DNA of 64,000 nt, taken from the NCBI RefSeq assembly GCF_949628265.1, contig NC_088786.1, positions 30,587,681-30,651,680 of the forward strand, given 5' to 3'. Under the pieces are notes generated by a model. The model worked only from the letters and a program-made list of their open reading frames with translations. It did no database searches and was not told where the DNA came from. The stretch comes from Cloeon dipterum (lineage: Eukaryota; Arthropoda; Insecta; Ephemeroptera; Baetidae). A program made the translations under genes and the position numbers. Positions 28,601 through 41,500 of the stretch are shown piece by piece. Numbering within the stretch: the stretch's first letter is position 1; each line of letters opens with the position of its first letter.

Positions 28601-31600
28601 CACGTTTCGTTCTTGATTTGCGCGAATTGAATAAACTCACGACACCTGACGCGTACGCGGTTCCAATTTTGGCGACGATTTTAGACCATTTGGGTGAATT
28701 TAAGTTTATCAGCTCAGTAGATTTCCGGAAAAGTTATTGGCAAATACCTCTGGACGCAGAGAGTAAGCCAAAGACGGCGTTTTTCATTCCACAGAAAGGT
28801 CAGTTTCAATTTAAAGTGGTACCATTTGGAGCCATAAATAGCGGGCCAGCGTTCATGCGTGTTTTCGACAAAATAATAGGCGATTCATGGATAAAAAAGT
28901 ATTTAAAAGTTTACATTGATGATGTATTTTTGGGTACGCCGACACTCGAAATGCACTTTGAAGTGCTTCGCGAATTTTTTAGACTGATACGCGACGCAAA
29001 TATGACTCCAAATTGGGATAAGAGTAAGTTCCTACGCAGCTCAATGAAAATGCTAGGATATGTGTTGGATGAAAACGGTTTACATCCAGATCCAGACAAG
29101 ATAAAGGCGATTTTACAATTAAAGCGGCCGGAGAGCGTCAAAGAGATAAAAATGTTACTTGGCGGCGTTTCTTACTATCGACGTTTAATTGACAACTTTA
29201 GCACGATTATCGAACCATTGACGAGACTAACGCGCAAGAAAAATTCATTTGAATGGACGTGTGAGCAGGAGGCTGCATTTACTTCCATTCGCGAGGCGCT
29301 GATCAAAGATCCTGTAGTACGACTTCCAGACTTTTCGCGACAATTTATTTTGTCGACCGATGCGTCAGATGTAGGCATTTCGGGTGTGCTTACACAATTA
29401 TTTGATGATGGCGAACATTCAGTTTTTTATGTCAGTAGAGTTTTGACAGAGGCGGAGCAAAAATATCCGACTATTCACAAAGAAGCGCTTGCAATAGTAT
29501 GGGCGATTGAGCGACTTGAAGGTTATTTGGCTTATAATAAATTCTTGCTGTTCACCGACAATAGACCGCTAAAATTTCTGAAGGATCTTAAAAATCCGAA
29601 AGGAAGGCTAGCTAACTGGGTGTACAAATTACAGAAGTACAATTTTGACGTGTACCACAAGCCAGGAAAATTAAACGTAATGCCAGATTTGCTGTCGCGA
29701 TCATTCTCTGCGCCGATCAGAATGTGTGCTGTTGCTTCAAACGCGCGCGTGAAAGACAATTGGTACCTGCATTTATTGCAAAATGTTAGATCCAATCCGC
29801 AAAAATTCCCTTTGTTTAAAATTGTAAATGATAAATTATTCAAAGTTGTAAAATCGTGGAACCCGTGGGAAGAATCGTGTTACAAACAAGTAGTACCTAA
29901 AGAACAGAGAGCCGAGATTTTAAATAGATTCCATGCACGCCCAGAAGCAGGTCATTTCGGTTACTCTAAGACTTATCACAAAATTGCTGAGAATTTTTAC
30001 TGGCCCAAAATGCGTTCCGACATTGCGAGATTTGTGTCCAACTGCCGTACTTGTCTGGAGCAAAAATCATGTCAGTCCGCCCCGGCGGGATTTATGGCCT
30101 CTCATCAGGTCGAGAGACCCTGGCAGGTTTTTTCTTCAGATTTGGTCGGTGAGTTGCCGCGAAGCTCGAGTGGCCACAAATATGTTTTGACACAGCAAGA
30201 TTTCTTTTCAAAAATGGTAATTTTGGCACCACTGCGCGACGCGACTGCAAAGAGTGTATGTGCGGCGCTTGAAAAATCATTTCTGTTGTACGGCGTGCCG
30301 GAATTGATGATTCAAGATAACGCCAAAATTTACCACAGTATTCAATTTAAAGAGTTAGCCAAGAAATATAATATTTCGTTGCAGTATACACCGCGGTATC
30401 ACCCTCAAGCAAATCCAGCAGAACGAGTTAATAGGGTTTTTGAAACCATAATGAGAAGTTTCGTTTCCGAGAATCAAAAAGATTGGGACAAGCACCTAGC
30501 ACATATTGCGTATGCGATTAACTCCAGCGTACATGAGACAACTAAATATTCACCATTTTTCTTAGCGTTCGGAAGACAGCCGAAATTATACAATTTTGAC
30601 GCGCCGCGCGATAATGATAATGATTCAAAACTTAATCCAATTGAAGATTACTCAAAACGGTTTCCCAAGCTGAACAAAATTTATAATTTAGTTCAGGAAA
30701 ACACGCAAGCAGCCAATAGGAAAAACGCGCATCATTATAATTTAAGACGTAGGCCATGTGAGTTTCGGGTTGGTGATTTCGTTATGAAGAGGAATTTTGT
30801 ATTGTCTAAAAAAGGAGAAGGTATGTCAGCTAAATTGCTTCCCACGTATGTCGGACCGTTCGAGATTGTGGATCAAAAAGCTCAAAACATGTTCACTTTG
30901 ATTGGCGAGAATGGTGATAACATTGGTGATTTTGATGCAAAAGATTTGAAGAAAATGCCTTCCCAGTAATTGATTTTCCAGTTGAAAATTTGATTTTCTG
31001 CGTGGAAAATTTAAGTGCGGGGGGAGGTATAACGTTGTATTGATTAATTGGCATTTGACGAAATCAACACGTAAATTATTCAAACAGACGAGTGATTTAT
31101 TTTAATTTTTGTAATTTTCTTTCTCTCTTACTATCTCCCTTTTCTTCAAATTGCGCTTATCTTAATTTTATGTGAGTCAAACGACAAATTTAAAGTCATG
31201 TAAAAATCATTTACCGCATGCTGAGAACCCCAATTATTGCGATATTTGGGATACCTCGCAGGCGCATGAGGGGAGTGCAATGCGTTGCACTCACGGTGAT
31301 TTAATAGTCAGAGGCCCGAAAACCACCAAAAGGCATAGCACGCAAGCTGGTGTGCTATTTGCCAACCAACGATCTTTGTCCGATCGGATTTCTTAACTCC
31401 CTTTTGAAATTTCAAACGTAAGTGAGTTTTTATTTGGGCTTCTACCTTATTTATGTGACTTTTGTGCATATTAATTTATCGGGCCATTATCTGACTATTT
31501 AATTCGCTACCCTCAGGTGCCCTGCGGGGCCGTTTGGTATTTCTAACACCGACGGCCTGCAGCGCCTTCCTGGGCATCGTACAGGAGAGGTACGGGCATC

Positions 31601-34600
31601 GCCAATTGTGTCCGCGTGGAACGACCAACCCAATTCCACTCTGCATGCGCCAAACTGACCATACCCTTTGAGCCGTGAGAAGAACGACGACAAGATAGAC
31701 TTGTGATTAGAGACCCTACCGATAGAAGAATTGTTGAGTAGAATTTTTTTGATAAGCGCAATTATTTCAATATCTAAACTTGTTACCCCTTTACTAACCC
31801 TTTCCTATTTTTTTATATATTTGTCGCTACACATTATCGCTACGCACATCACCATAGGTTTCGTAATTTGTGTAATAAATCCGACGAATATATTTTCTTT
31901 TTATCCAAAGTATTCGCCAATATTATTCATTTTTTTCGCCTTTTCAAAGTGAGCATATTTGTTATTTCCACGGAACCGAGGTCTGCACCGAACCCATCTT
32001 CTATTAATTAGGATTAATCTGGATTAGAATCTTGTGTTTTCCTCTGCTATTGGAGGTACAATAGCTGGCATCCCTAAATTCTTTAATAGAGCAAAGTTTG
32101 CGATGCAAAACCGTGTTGAGATACTTTGTTGAGTATGTGTTTTCACCTAACGGGGAAATTTGTAACCGAGGATCGTTGGAAAGTAATTACATGAATGCAA
32201 AAGGGATGCTATTCTGAGAACCCTCCTTCACGTAATGCTTCAATGAAAATTTTAATTTTGATCAACTTGAGCACGTCAATCATCAGAGTTCTTCGAAACG
32301 GAGCTAATCAAATCAGAGAGTTTCAGATCCAATGACGCTGATCGTTTTTCAACCAGTGAGAATTTATTTTACAGGGGACAAAAAGAACTCTCTTTATCCC
32401 CTTAATCAGACGAGTTTTATCGGTGCCATTACTTGCCACTTTAATTTATCGGTCCAACTTTCTCGCTTAATCCCACAAAACAACAAAAGGAGCGTTCCAC
32501 CACATTGCTACTTGGCGACTTCTCTTTCTTTCGAGTGCAGTGAGAGAGATTTCGATCGGGACGAAATTGTCGGGGAGCTGTCTTAGGGAAGATGGAGTGT
32601 ATAGGTTGCCAAGAGTAGCACCTGCGTTTGGCACACCCAGACACGACAGCAAATTTTATGGCCACATTAAACGCAATGAGCTCCTTTCTGCCAGCACGTT
32701 TAATTCAGCCATTCAATCAATAAACACGAAAATTCGTTACTCTTAGCTATCAGGCTGACACGTGAAATCGGAAAGAAAACCGAAAAAGAACTCCATTCTG
32801 CTATATTTTCTCTCCGAAATAGGTCAAAAAAATTTCAAATCCCCTTTTAAAAGACTAAATTAATTTTAAGTTCGTATCATTTCAGGCGCAAAAAATGAAT
32901 TTAAAGTTGTAGAATCAATTGGAACCACGGGTACAAAGCATGCAATTTTATGAGAAGCGTTTTTGAATTGAAAAATAGTAACTGACGTGCTTTCCCCCTT
33001 CATCTCTCGTCGTCTCGTCTCTACACATTTCTCAAGACTCAGCTCGCCACCAGGGACTGCGAAAATTAAAGCGAAAGTGGCAGCGAACAATTAGTCGACG
33101 GACGCCTAATTACTTTCACCGTTAAATTGAATCACAGATTATGCTCGAGCTAATGCCAGTAACCACCGCTGAGCGCGAGCGGCTGTCTGTTTCTCTCACG
33201 CGACAACATGAATATGCAATTTGCTGCGGGACCCAATTAAAAAATAATCAATCCGGGCTAATTAGTGCACCCCTCTCGTTGTTTCCCTCTCAGCACATTT
33301 CCACTTGAAGCGACAATTTTAATTCGCTTTATCTGTCAGACTCTGCGTACATCTCGTCAAATGCAGAATTAACCCACCAAGTTCCTCGTTTGAGTTGAAG
33401 TTGTCATGTTTCGTAAGAAATTTTGAAAGTACGTAATTTATGGAATTGTTGTAATCATTATAACCAGGTGTTACAATTACAACAGATGAGAATGGATGCA
33501 ACATTCACAGCTTTTTAGGATTTTTAAATCAACTATGGTTTAAAATCCAATCAATATTACTTTCATTCCATTGATCCGATATTTACAAGTGTGCTCTAGG
33601 AAAACTTCAATACATAAAAATTAGAACAGCCAAATACAACAATACTAAAAACCATAAATACTAATTGATTTTTTTTGTTTCTCACTTTTAAAAATAATCT
33701 GCAAAAAATGGTTTGTCCGTATTGATTAGAATGCCTTCCCTGGCGGGTGCGTGTGTTTATTTTTAAATAACGATTATTAAAATATTTTATGAAAAGAAAT
33801 ATCATTAGTGAATCCGCTCAGCAAAAACAAATAATTACTCCCGAGAAATTGTTTCGTTCTGTGATGCTTCTCCATCATCTCAGAGCTTAACAAAGAGCTT
33901 TGTTCTCCCCTCGATTATACAAGTTTGCAGTCGGCTTTGGCCAAGAGTCGACAGACACTGGCGAGTGTAATTTGCGCTGAAAACTAACAGGCGCGATTCT
34001 CTTTGGCCGTATAGGTACGAAATAAGCGGATAAACAATTTTGGCAAAGTCCACACCGAGGGAAATGCCTCAGCGTGTCCTCGGTGGAAAGTAGCACAGCC
34101 GTCGGTGCCGCTCGCTCAGACGGAGGGACGACGCGATGGCCCGTAGAGTGACGTCAACTGGAGCCGATAAAAAATGGCAGGCTGACTGAATTATGATGTG
34201 GCCGTGGCAAAGCAGCAGCAACTAACAAAAGCGAACCCTTTGGGGAAGTATTCCCCCCCCCCCCAGCAGCTTCTGGCTTAATAAACACGCTTTTATGACC
34301 AGAAGCAGCCTATTTTTGCCCTTTGAGACTGGTTTTATGCTGCACTCGGCCCCTGCTGTTAATTACCCGTGGAAATTGCCACGAACAATAATGCAAGTTG
34401 GATAAAGAGACCATATCAAAGGAGGCTTTCTGGTGATAAGGAAACGTAAGGCAGCATAATAATGCCACTCTTTTTATACAAGACCTATGGAAAATAGGTT
34501 TCGAGATAAGATTCCTTTAAGGACGTTACAATCTTGACTTGGAAGTGGCACTCACAGGGCTGAGTTGCCCATGGTAAAAACAAATCAAGATCTTTTTTTG

Positions 34601-37600
34601 AATAATTAATAAAAGACTTCAAAACCCTTGATTCAAATATGCTAAAGCTTTTCCTTAAATATATATGCAATATGTTTTTATCGTATCATTATGAACACCA
34701 AGATATTTGTAAATGTTAATTTTGTGGTGGACGGTGTGGCATAAGTTATTATCATATTTTGAAATTTTCAAAAAAGAATTAGTTTAAGAGAAGCAGCAAA
34801 GAATTGTAAAAATTGATGATATAGAAGATTGTAGGCGTAGTGTGGCACGCATAATTCACCAGTTGCATAAACCCTAAGTGTTCGAAGCCGGCAACAGATG
34901 GCGCCACCGTAGACTTTCGATTTTAAGGCACTTCCGCTGCGATTTAAGACTCAATCTAGCTACTGTGCATTCTTCAATTAATATGCTTTTTTTGACGTGC
35001 TGAAAACCAAAATCGGTTCAGCCAATTGCCGTAGAATCGTGAAAAACTATTTTTTGAAATAAAAAATATTTTCCAACGTTTCTACGGCGAATGGCTGAAC
35101 CGATTTTGGTTATCAGCACGTAAAAAAAGCAAATTAACTGAAGAATGCAAAATAGCTAGATTGAGTCTGAAATCGCAGCGGAAATGCCTTAAAACCGCTT
35201 AAAACAACAATTTTTAAGAAAGTCTGTGGTTGCGCCATCTGTCGGCGGCTTCAAACACTATGGATTTATGCAACTGGTCAATTAGGTTTTATAAATAAAT
35301 GTATTCAATATGTTCTTAATTTTGTTTTTACTTTGAAACCCTGACTATTACCAGACAAAGATATATTTATATGAAGTTCATAAACGCAATTGCTCTACTC
35401 CGCGTAGAGTATGCACGAAATTTTGAGCAGACAAATAAAACATCACGTTCTCTTATTGAGCAGTGGCTGTGTCGGCCCCACAGGTCTCATCAGCAGTATA
35501 ATACTTTCTATTCTATATTATAAATATTCAATTATGTTCAATTCGCAAATCCAGATTTCCAGCTTGATAATGAATGATTCATTTTCCGATTTGCTTGAAA
35601 AATATGCATCCATGGTTCGAATTTATTTGCATACTCGCCATTTTATAATCGGTTAAACGCTAAGGCTTTATTGTTATCCACGGGTAAAACTGCGTTTCAA
35701 TAAATTCGGTCCGTTCATACGAACAACATGCAAATTAATCTGGTGGTTAGGCTTTTGAGCCGGTTCTGTTTGATTTACGTGCGAACACCAAACAAACGGA
35801 GCGGCGCTCGTGACGTTCGCAATTATTTGCATTGATCACAGCCGCCGCTCAACGAGCCTTTCATGCATGCTGAACGAACTGTGAAGTATAAAAAGGGGGC
35901 AACCACGCCCTCTGCGTAATAATCACTCGTTTCCCTTAATGAGAGAGACCGCGGAGAATGCAAACGGCTTGCACGTAGTAATGATAGATCTAAAGATTTT
36001 TGTTTGCTCTTATTACAAAAGGGAATATTTGTTTTCTTTGATATTTGATTATGATCACAGGGAAAAAAATCAAGCGCTCGTCTGTTTGATTTGCACATTT
36101 ATTTTTAATTACCATTTTATTGCGGATCAGCAAAACAACTACGCGCTCTACTTTATGGTTAAGATTGTTTTTCAAATACAAACAAAGGCCAATTCGTAAA
36201 ATTATATTTTTTATTCCTTCAATTATTATGTTTAGCGGCTTTAATCACTTCCATCTTAAATACAATGAGTTACATTTTAAATACCTTTTAACAATTTGAT
36301 AGAAAAGAATTAATGCTTTAATCTCACAGAGCAAATATTTGGTGTTTGGCTAACTGATAAAATCGATCCCATTATATAACTCTCTCAGACATCCAATTTT
36401 AATCGCTTGCAGCAATCTTAAAATAACGGTTTGCTCGTTTGGACTCCAAAAGTAATAGATTATCTGCCCCGCAAGTAGTGCCCTGAAAGTCATTTTCCGC
36501 CACCAACTGGCTTTCTGACTTTCCGGGGGCAGGCGTGCGCGTATAAATCACTTTTTTATACGCGGCACGTGACAATTTTGTTGACATTCCGCTGAATAAT
36601 AACCAAATTCAGGCTGAGTGAGAAATGGCGCCGACGGCGATAGCAAACAAAGAGCTCAAGTGACAGCACTTTTCTTCCCCTCGGAATTTATCAGTCGTTT
36701 TCGAGACGCATTTTTTTGCCGTCCACGCTAACTAGCACACAACGCGCATTAGTTCAGCGTGCATACGTCGCTTTTTATTTGCGAAAATGACACGCCACAA
36801 TATTTATTTACGTTCGTCGCGAAAAGCTTTAGATGTATTTTCGCGAAATGCTTTCTCGCGCGTCGGCGGCAATTCGGCGTTGGCCGTACTTTGTACAAAT
36901 TTATGCGAACACGTCTGCACTGCGGTTGCTTTTTCTGCTCACGTTTCAAGAAATGAGAAAAGATATTTATGCACTGGTAGCAAACACAACTTCGAGCGAA
37001 CCAAAGCGGGAAAATTGGTGTGAGTTAACATTTTCCCGTTCCAACAAACCGTGGGCTTGATTTGATCTTAAAACAAACCAAAGGTATAAATTTAATCTTT
37101 CTGTGAAGTGGACATTTTAATTTATTTCCTAAGAACGATCGAGCTTCAGAGTAAAATAATATTATTTGTTCCGCGATTGCAAGCATAAGAACATGAAAAT
37201 ATGAAGCATGTTTTCGCTCGGGACCCGGCATAGATTGGAGATTGATAAGACGCCCACGCTTATGAAAATCGAATCAATCAATGCTCGCAGGTTGCGGCAG
37301 AGCAATCTCGACTCTCTCGGCGCAGTTCTGTCGATTTGATTATAATACTCAAACAGAATGTGGGACGAGCTGCTTTCGCAAAAAGCAACCCTCGGCACCG
37401 TGTGCAAACTCTTGTGCAATAATTATCATTACGCTCTCAAGCTGTGTGCAACGAGCAAGAAACTTGCTCTTGTCGCGCGGCGAAGATTTTTGCCTCGCAC
37501 TGAAATGAAAGCACGTGTGTCTGGCGTGTTTGACTTTTGTCAAGGGTTGTAGATTTTAGACCGAAAATGTTTTTCCTCTGCTAAGTGGAGCAGTCTAAAG

Positions 37601-38482
37601 GCAGATACAAATTTAAAATTAACGGGGAGATTACATTTTTGTGCGAGGTTGTAAAACTGCAGATGATTCATTGACTCATCAAGAGTTTTGCATAAATTAT
37701 TTCAGTAAAAAATATATTAATGTTTAATTTTCATGAATCTAAATAATCTGCAATTAACTTAAACACAAGAAATATTTAACAAATAAGACATAACAACGTT
37801 CACTTTATCTTTTGCGGCTTGAGATAAATTTTTGTAGCCTTAGTTTATTTTTTTTTTAATAATTAGAAAGTACGCAAAAAGTGACTAATGCAAATTAGTA
37901 AACTTATAAGTTCTTGTCATTCATCCTTTAAAAATTTTGAAATATCATAATCAAAATTCACGAAATCCACGTTTTGTGAGAGTAAACTTCTGTTAGCTGT
38001 TTTTCATGTTTACTAAAATCCTTCTATCTAGACTTTTATATATAATTAAATTTTTAGCTCTTTTTTTAATTCAGCCATTTTTAAATTCAGTGCATCTCCG
38101 GCCAAAGTATAATTCTGTTAAGTACTGACAGACAGCTAATTGTTCATTAACAAGTGATTAAAAATACAAAAATGCTTTGGCATTAATCATCATGCCGAAA
38201 GTACAAAATTCCAAGACAAAAAATTGTATACTAATAAAAATATATTTTGATGTTTCTAGCTCTGAGGTAATGCAATCAGCATTCAGTAAAATAATTATTT
38301 CTAATCCATCTCGCTGGGGAGATCCTTCTCCAACGCTCACACACGTTTGCATCTATTATTTATCGGGGCTCAAGGCACTTGCGTGCACAAACAAATTAGT
38401 TAAGCTTCATAAACTGTGTCTCAAACTATAGTTGTATTCCCGATTTCGCGCTGGCTGCTGCGGGTAATGCACATTTGAAAAG

Positions 38483-38549
<67 letters not shown>

Positions 38550-41500
38550 CTATGGAAATTGTGGCAGCAGCCAAGCCTCGCCTCACCCCGCGGCACCCAC
38601 CATCAAATATGCAACAGATGCATCGGGGGCTTTGGGCGAAATGAGCGAGCGCACCGCAAGTTTTATCCGTCTCTCTCGCTCTCTTGCAAGCCGACAAAGC
38701 GGATTTATGTTCCCTCTGTGAATTCTGGAGCAACCCACACACACGGCAAGCCTCGATAATTTCTCCCTTCCGAACGGAAATTTCCAACGCACGAATATTA
38801 AACATTATATCAAGTGCGTTTGAAGAGCCTGTCTCGCGGTTTGTTAATAGCTCTATGAATGTTTCATAATTGGATTAGCTCAAATCAAATCCTGCATTTC
38901 TCTGCTAATGAACTGCAATTTTAAAAATCAGCGCTCTCTCTTTCTTCTTTGCTTTAATTTAATTAACTCATTGCAGATCTTTTTATGCAAAAGAATTTAT
39001 TAAATAACTTTCTTTGCTCTTTATTTTTACCTGTCAGCAGTGTTCATCATGACAACGCGCATCATTGAAAACTCTCACGGACACTAATGAAATTCTCGGC
39101 GAATGCCGATCAATGCCCAGCAGTCGCTATCCTGCTGGCGCCTCTGAGAACAAATAATGCTGGCCAATCGTGTTTTCCACTCAACTAGCTTTGAAGCAAA
39201 CCGCAGCAAGTGCAATAAAAACACTGTTCAATCTCTCCTGGAAACAAAAGAGTTGCGGCATGCACTCGTGCGGGATTAAAAATTCTCGTCAGCTTGTGAG
39301 GACCAGACGAGCCTTCATACATGGTGAGTCCAGATTGCCAGCACGCGAACATGTTTTCCCGACCGCGGGCGGAAAGCACAGCACTTCACCACCGAGGATT
39401 GTTTTGCGCCTGACACAGAACTCGACACTCATCCACGGTTCTCCCCTCGAAACGGCTTGAGGCCCGAAATTTGACGACGCGAGACCAGCAGCCCCGGGTT
39501 AATTATCAGCGCGGCTAAATTCTTGTTTAATTTTGCGTCCGTTTTTAACATGAAATCTATCCGAATTAAAAACATTTATTTGCTCAATTTTTAAATGTTA
39601 ACTTCCTAGTCAAAATTTGAAATGAAATACGGAATAATATGTATAGTAAATGAATGTATATAGGAAAAAAGCTAAAATTCACTCAGTGCCGTTTAAAGAG
39701 GATTAATTTTGATTGCTCTCGTCAGTATATTTCACTTTTGGGGGAAAAGTTAATGCATTTGGCAACAAAGATCTTATGGGGTTTTGCAGTATCAATTCTC
39801 CTTAAATTTGCGGGAAAATTGGATTTAAAGTTTGCAAGCAAATCAAGCGGCGAACACTGTGTCCCTATTGAAAATTATAATGGGCAATTAATCTCATAAT
39901 TCACACACTTGTGGAAAGATCGCGAGGAGAGCAATCAAAATCAAGCCGTTTAATTTTTCGAGGAATCGGGTAAAATCTAAAATTTAACTATTACGTTATA
40001 ACGTTGTATTGATTAATTGGCATTTGACGTAATCAAACGTAAATTATTCAAACAGACGAGTGATTTCTAAAATCACTCGTTTGAATATTTTTCGTGTTGA
40101 TTTCGTCAAATGCCAATTAATCAATACAACGTTATAGCGTGGTCCTGATTTTACTTTTGTGTACAGAAACAGCAAGATGAAGTGTCATTATATAAATACG
40201 TAATTTTTAACAATTTGGAAGTTTTCCACACTGGTAGCGTTTACTTCAGCTCTATGGAGGTTACCTCTGTAATGAAATTTATTGTCTTCCCTTGAGACCC
40301 TGTTTAATAACTGAGCGCAGCGGAAAAACGATGGTTAATCAAGTGGAATAAATAGATCCCGTTTTTTCTTGCCACGCATTGTGCCGACTAGATGAATAAT
40401 GAAACTCTCTAGAGAGAGCAGCGCCACTTAATCCCATTAAACCCATCTTGGAGACAACCGAGAAGGGAACGCGCATTAAACCGCTTCATTTGACCCGCAT
40501 ACTAATTAAATATCGCTTAAAACACTGCATTAGAGAAACATAATGCACTGGAAGATTGGTCTTTCAAGGAAAAACGCATTGGAAAATGCAATGGAATAAT
40601 ACTCGCAGGGAAAGATTTTGTGTTGAATATGAATGTAAGAATCGACATGAAGTTGTGTTTTTTATTGAATGGTACTATTTGAATGAAATTATTGAATAAT
40701 TTAATACTATAAGAAGGCGGACTGTTAAATAATTTTTTTTTTTGTTAAAATGGGAGCCATTTGAACATAAATAATTTGGGTACTATCTTTTCCAGCAGGG
40801 AGAAAACGCAACAGAAAACGACTGACCTTATATAGGGAATGGTTTTTGGTAATATTAGCTTTGCGCCCCTGTTCAAGCGCATTTGTATTTTTGTGTAAAC
40901 CTATAGTTAGCCTCCTTTCCATCCCTTCAGGCGAGCGTACTTTTAGATCGACTAACATGAACTTTTATTTTTACCCAGCATTATTGGGTATAGTTTGGAA
41001 CACGAAATCAAATGTGTATATACTGTAGACTGGCACCCACAATAATTTTCGACATGCGAGCAGCGAAAATAGGCCGAAATTGCCTCCGGCAGCCAGTTTT
41101 GACACCAATAAAACCTCTCATTTCGCGTGTCACTCTCACTTTGCAAGGCAATAAAACGGTCTCAAAGCTTTTTCGGGCGGCGATCAGCAAGCAGAGCGTA
41201 TTTCCTCGATTTTCGACTCAGTCCCGCCGATACTGGATGCTTTGCGGGCAGACAATGTAATAATATAGGGTGCCGCGCCGCCGCGCACTCCACTGATTGT
41301 AATGCATTCATCATCGAGCTCTGATTCATTACGCTTCCTGTCACTTTTTGAGCCGTTGACAGAAGGTTCACGAAAACCGCGCACTCACGCGGCATCACAA
41401 ACACTCACATGACAATCGCCGCATTTATATCTGAGTCGAGAGTTGCGGCAGAAATGGAGCGAACGATCCCGCGTTTTTTACGCCGCAAACTTGCACCGTT

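Larger units (their letters stand above)
24583..32104 (+). mobile_element. Full-length Ty3/gypsy LTR retrotransposon
   Basis: A 7,522-bp element in K2P intron 1, transcribed opposite to the host gene. It has two 1,077-bp direct repeats, a gag frame with zinc knuckle, a pol frame in the order protease, reverse transcriptase, RNase H, integrase, and a polypurine tract abutting the 3' LTR. Integrase after RNase H identifies Ty3/gypsy rather than copia. No env-like frame lies in the 58 bp between pol and the 3' LTR. Both frames are intact and the LTRs differ at only two positions that I found, so insertion was recent. No matching target-site duplication flanks it (ATCTGT on the left, GCAAAA on the right). 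Confidence 0.96.

Noticed and set aside
38407..38805. Open frames with Thr-His or Cys-Val repeats
   Set aside because: They are translations of the (GT)31 array plus random flanks.
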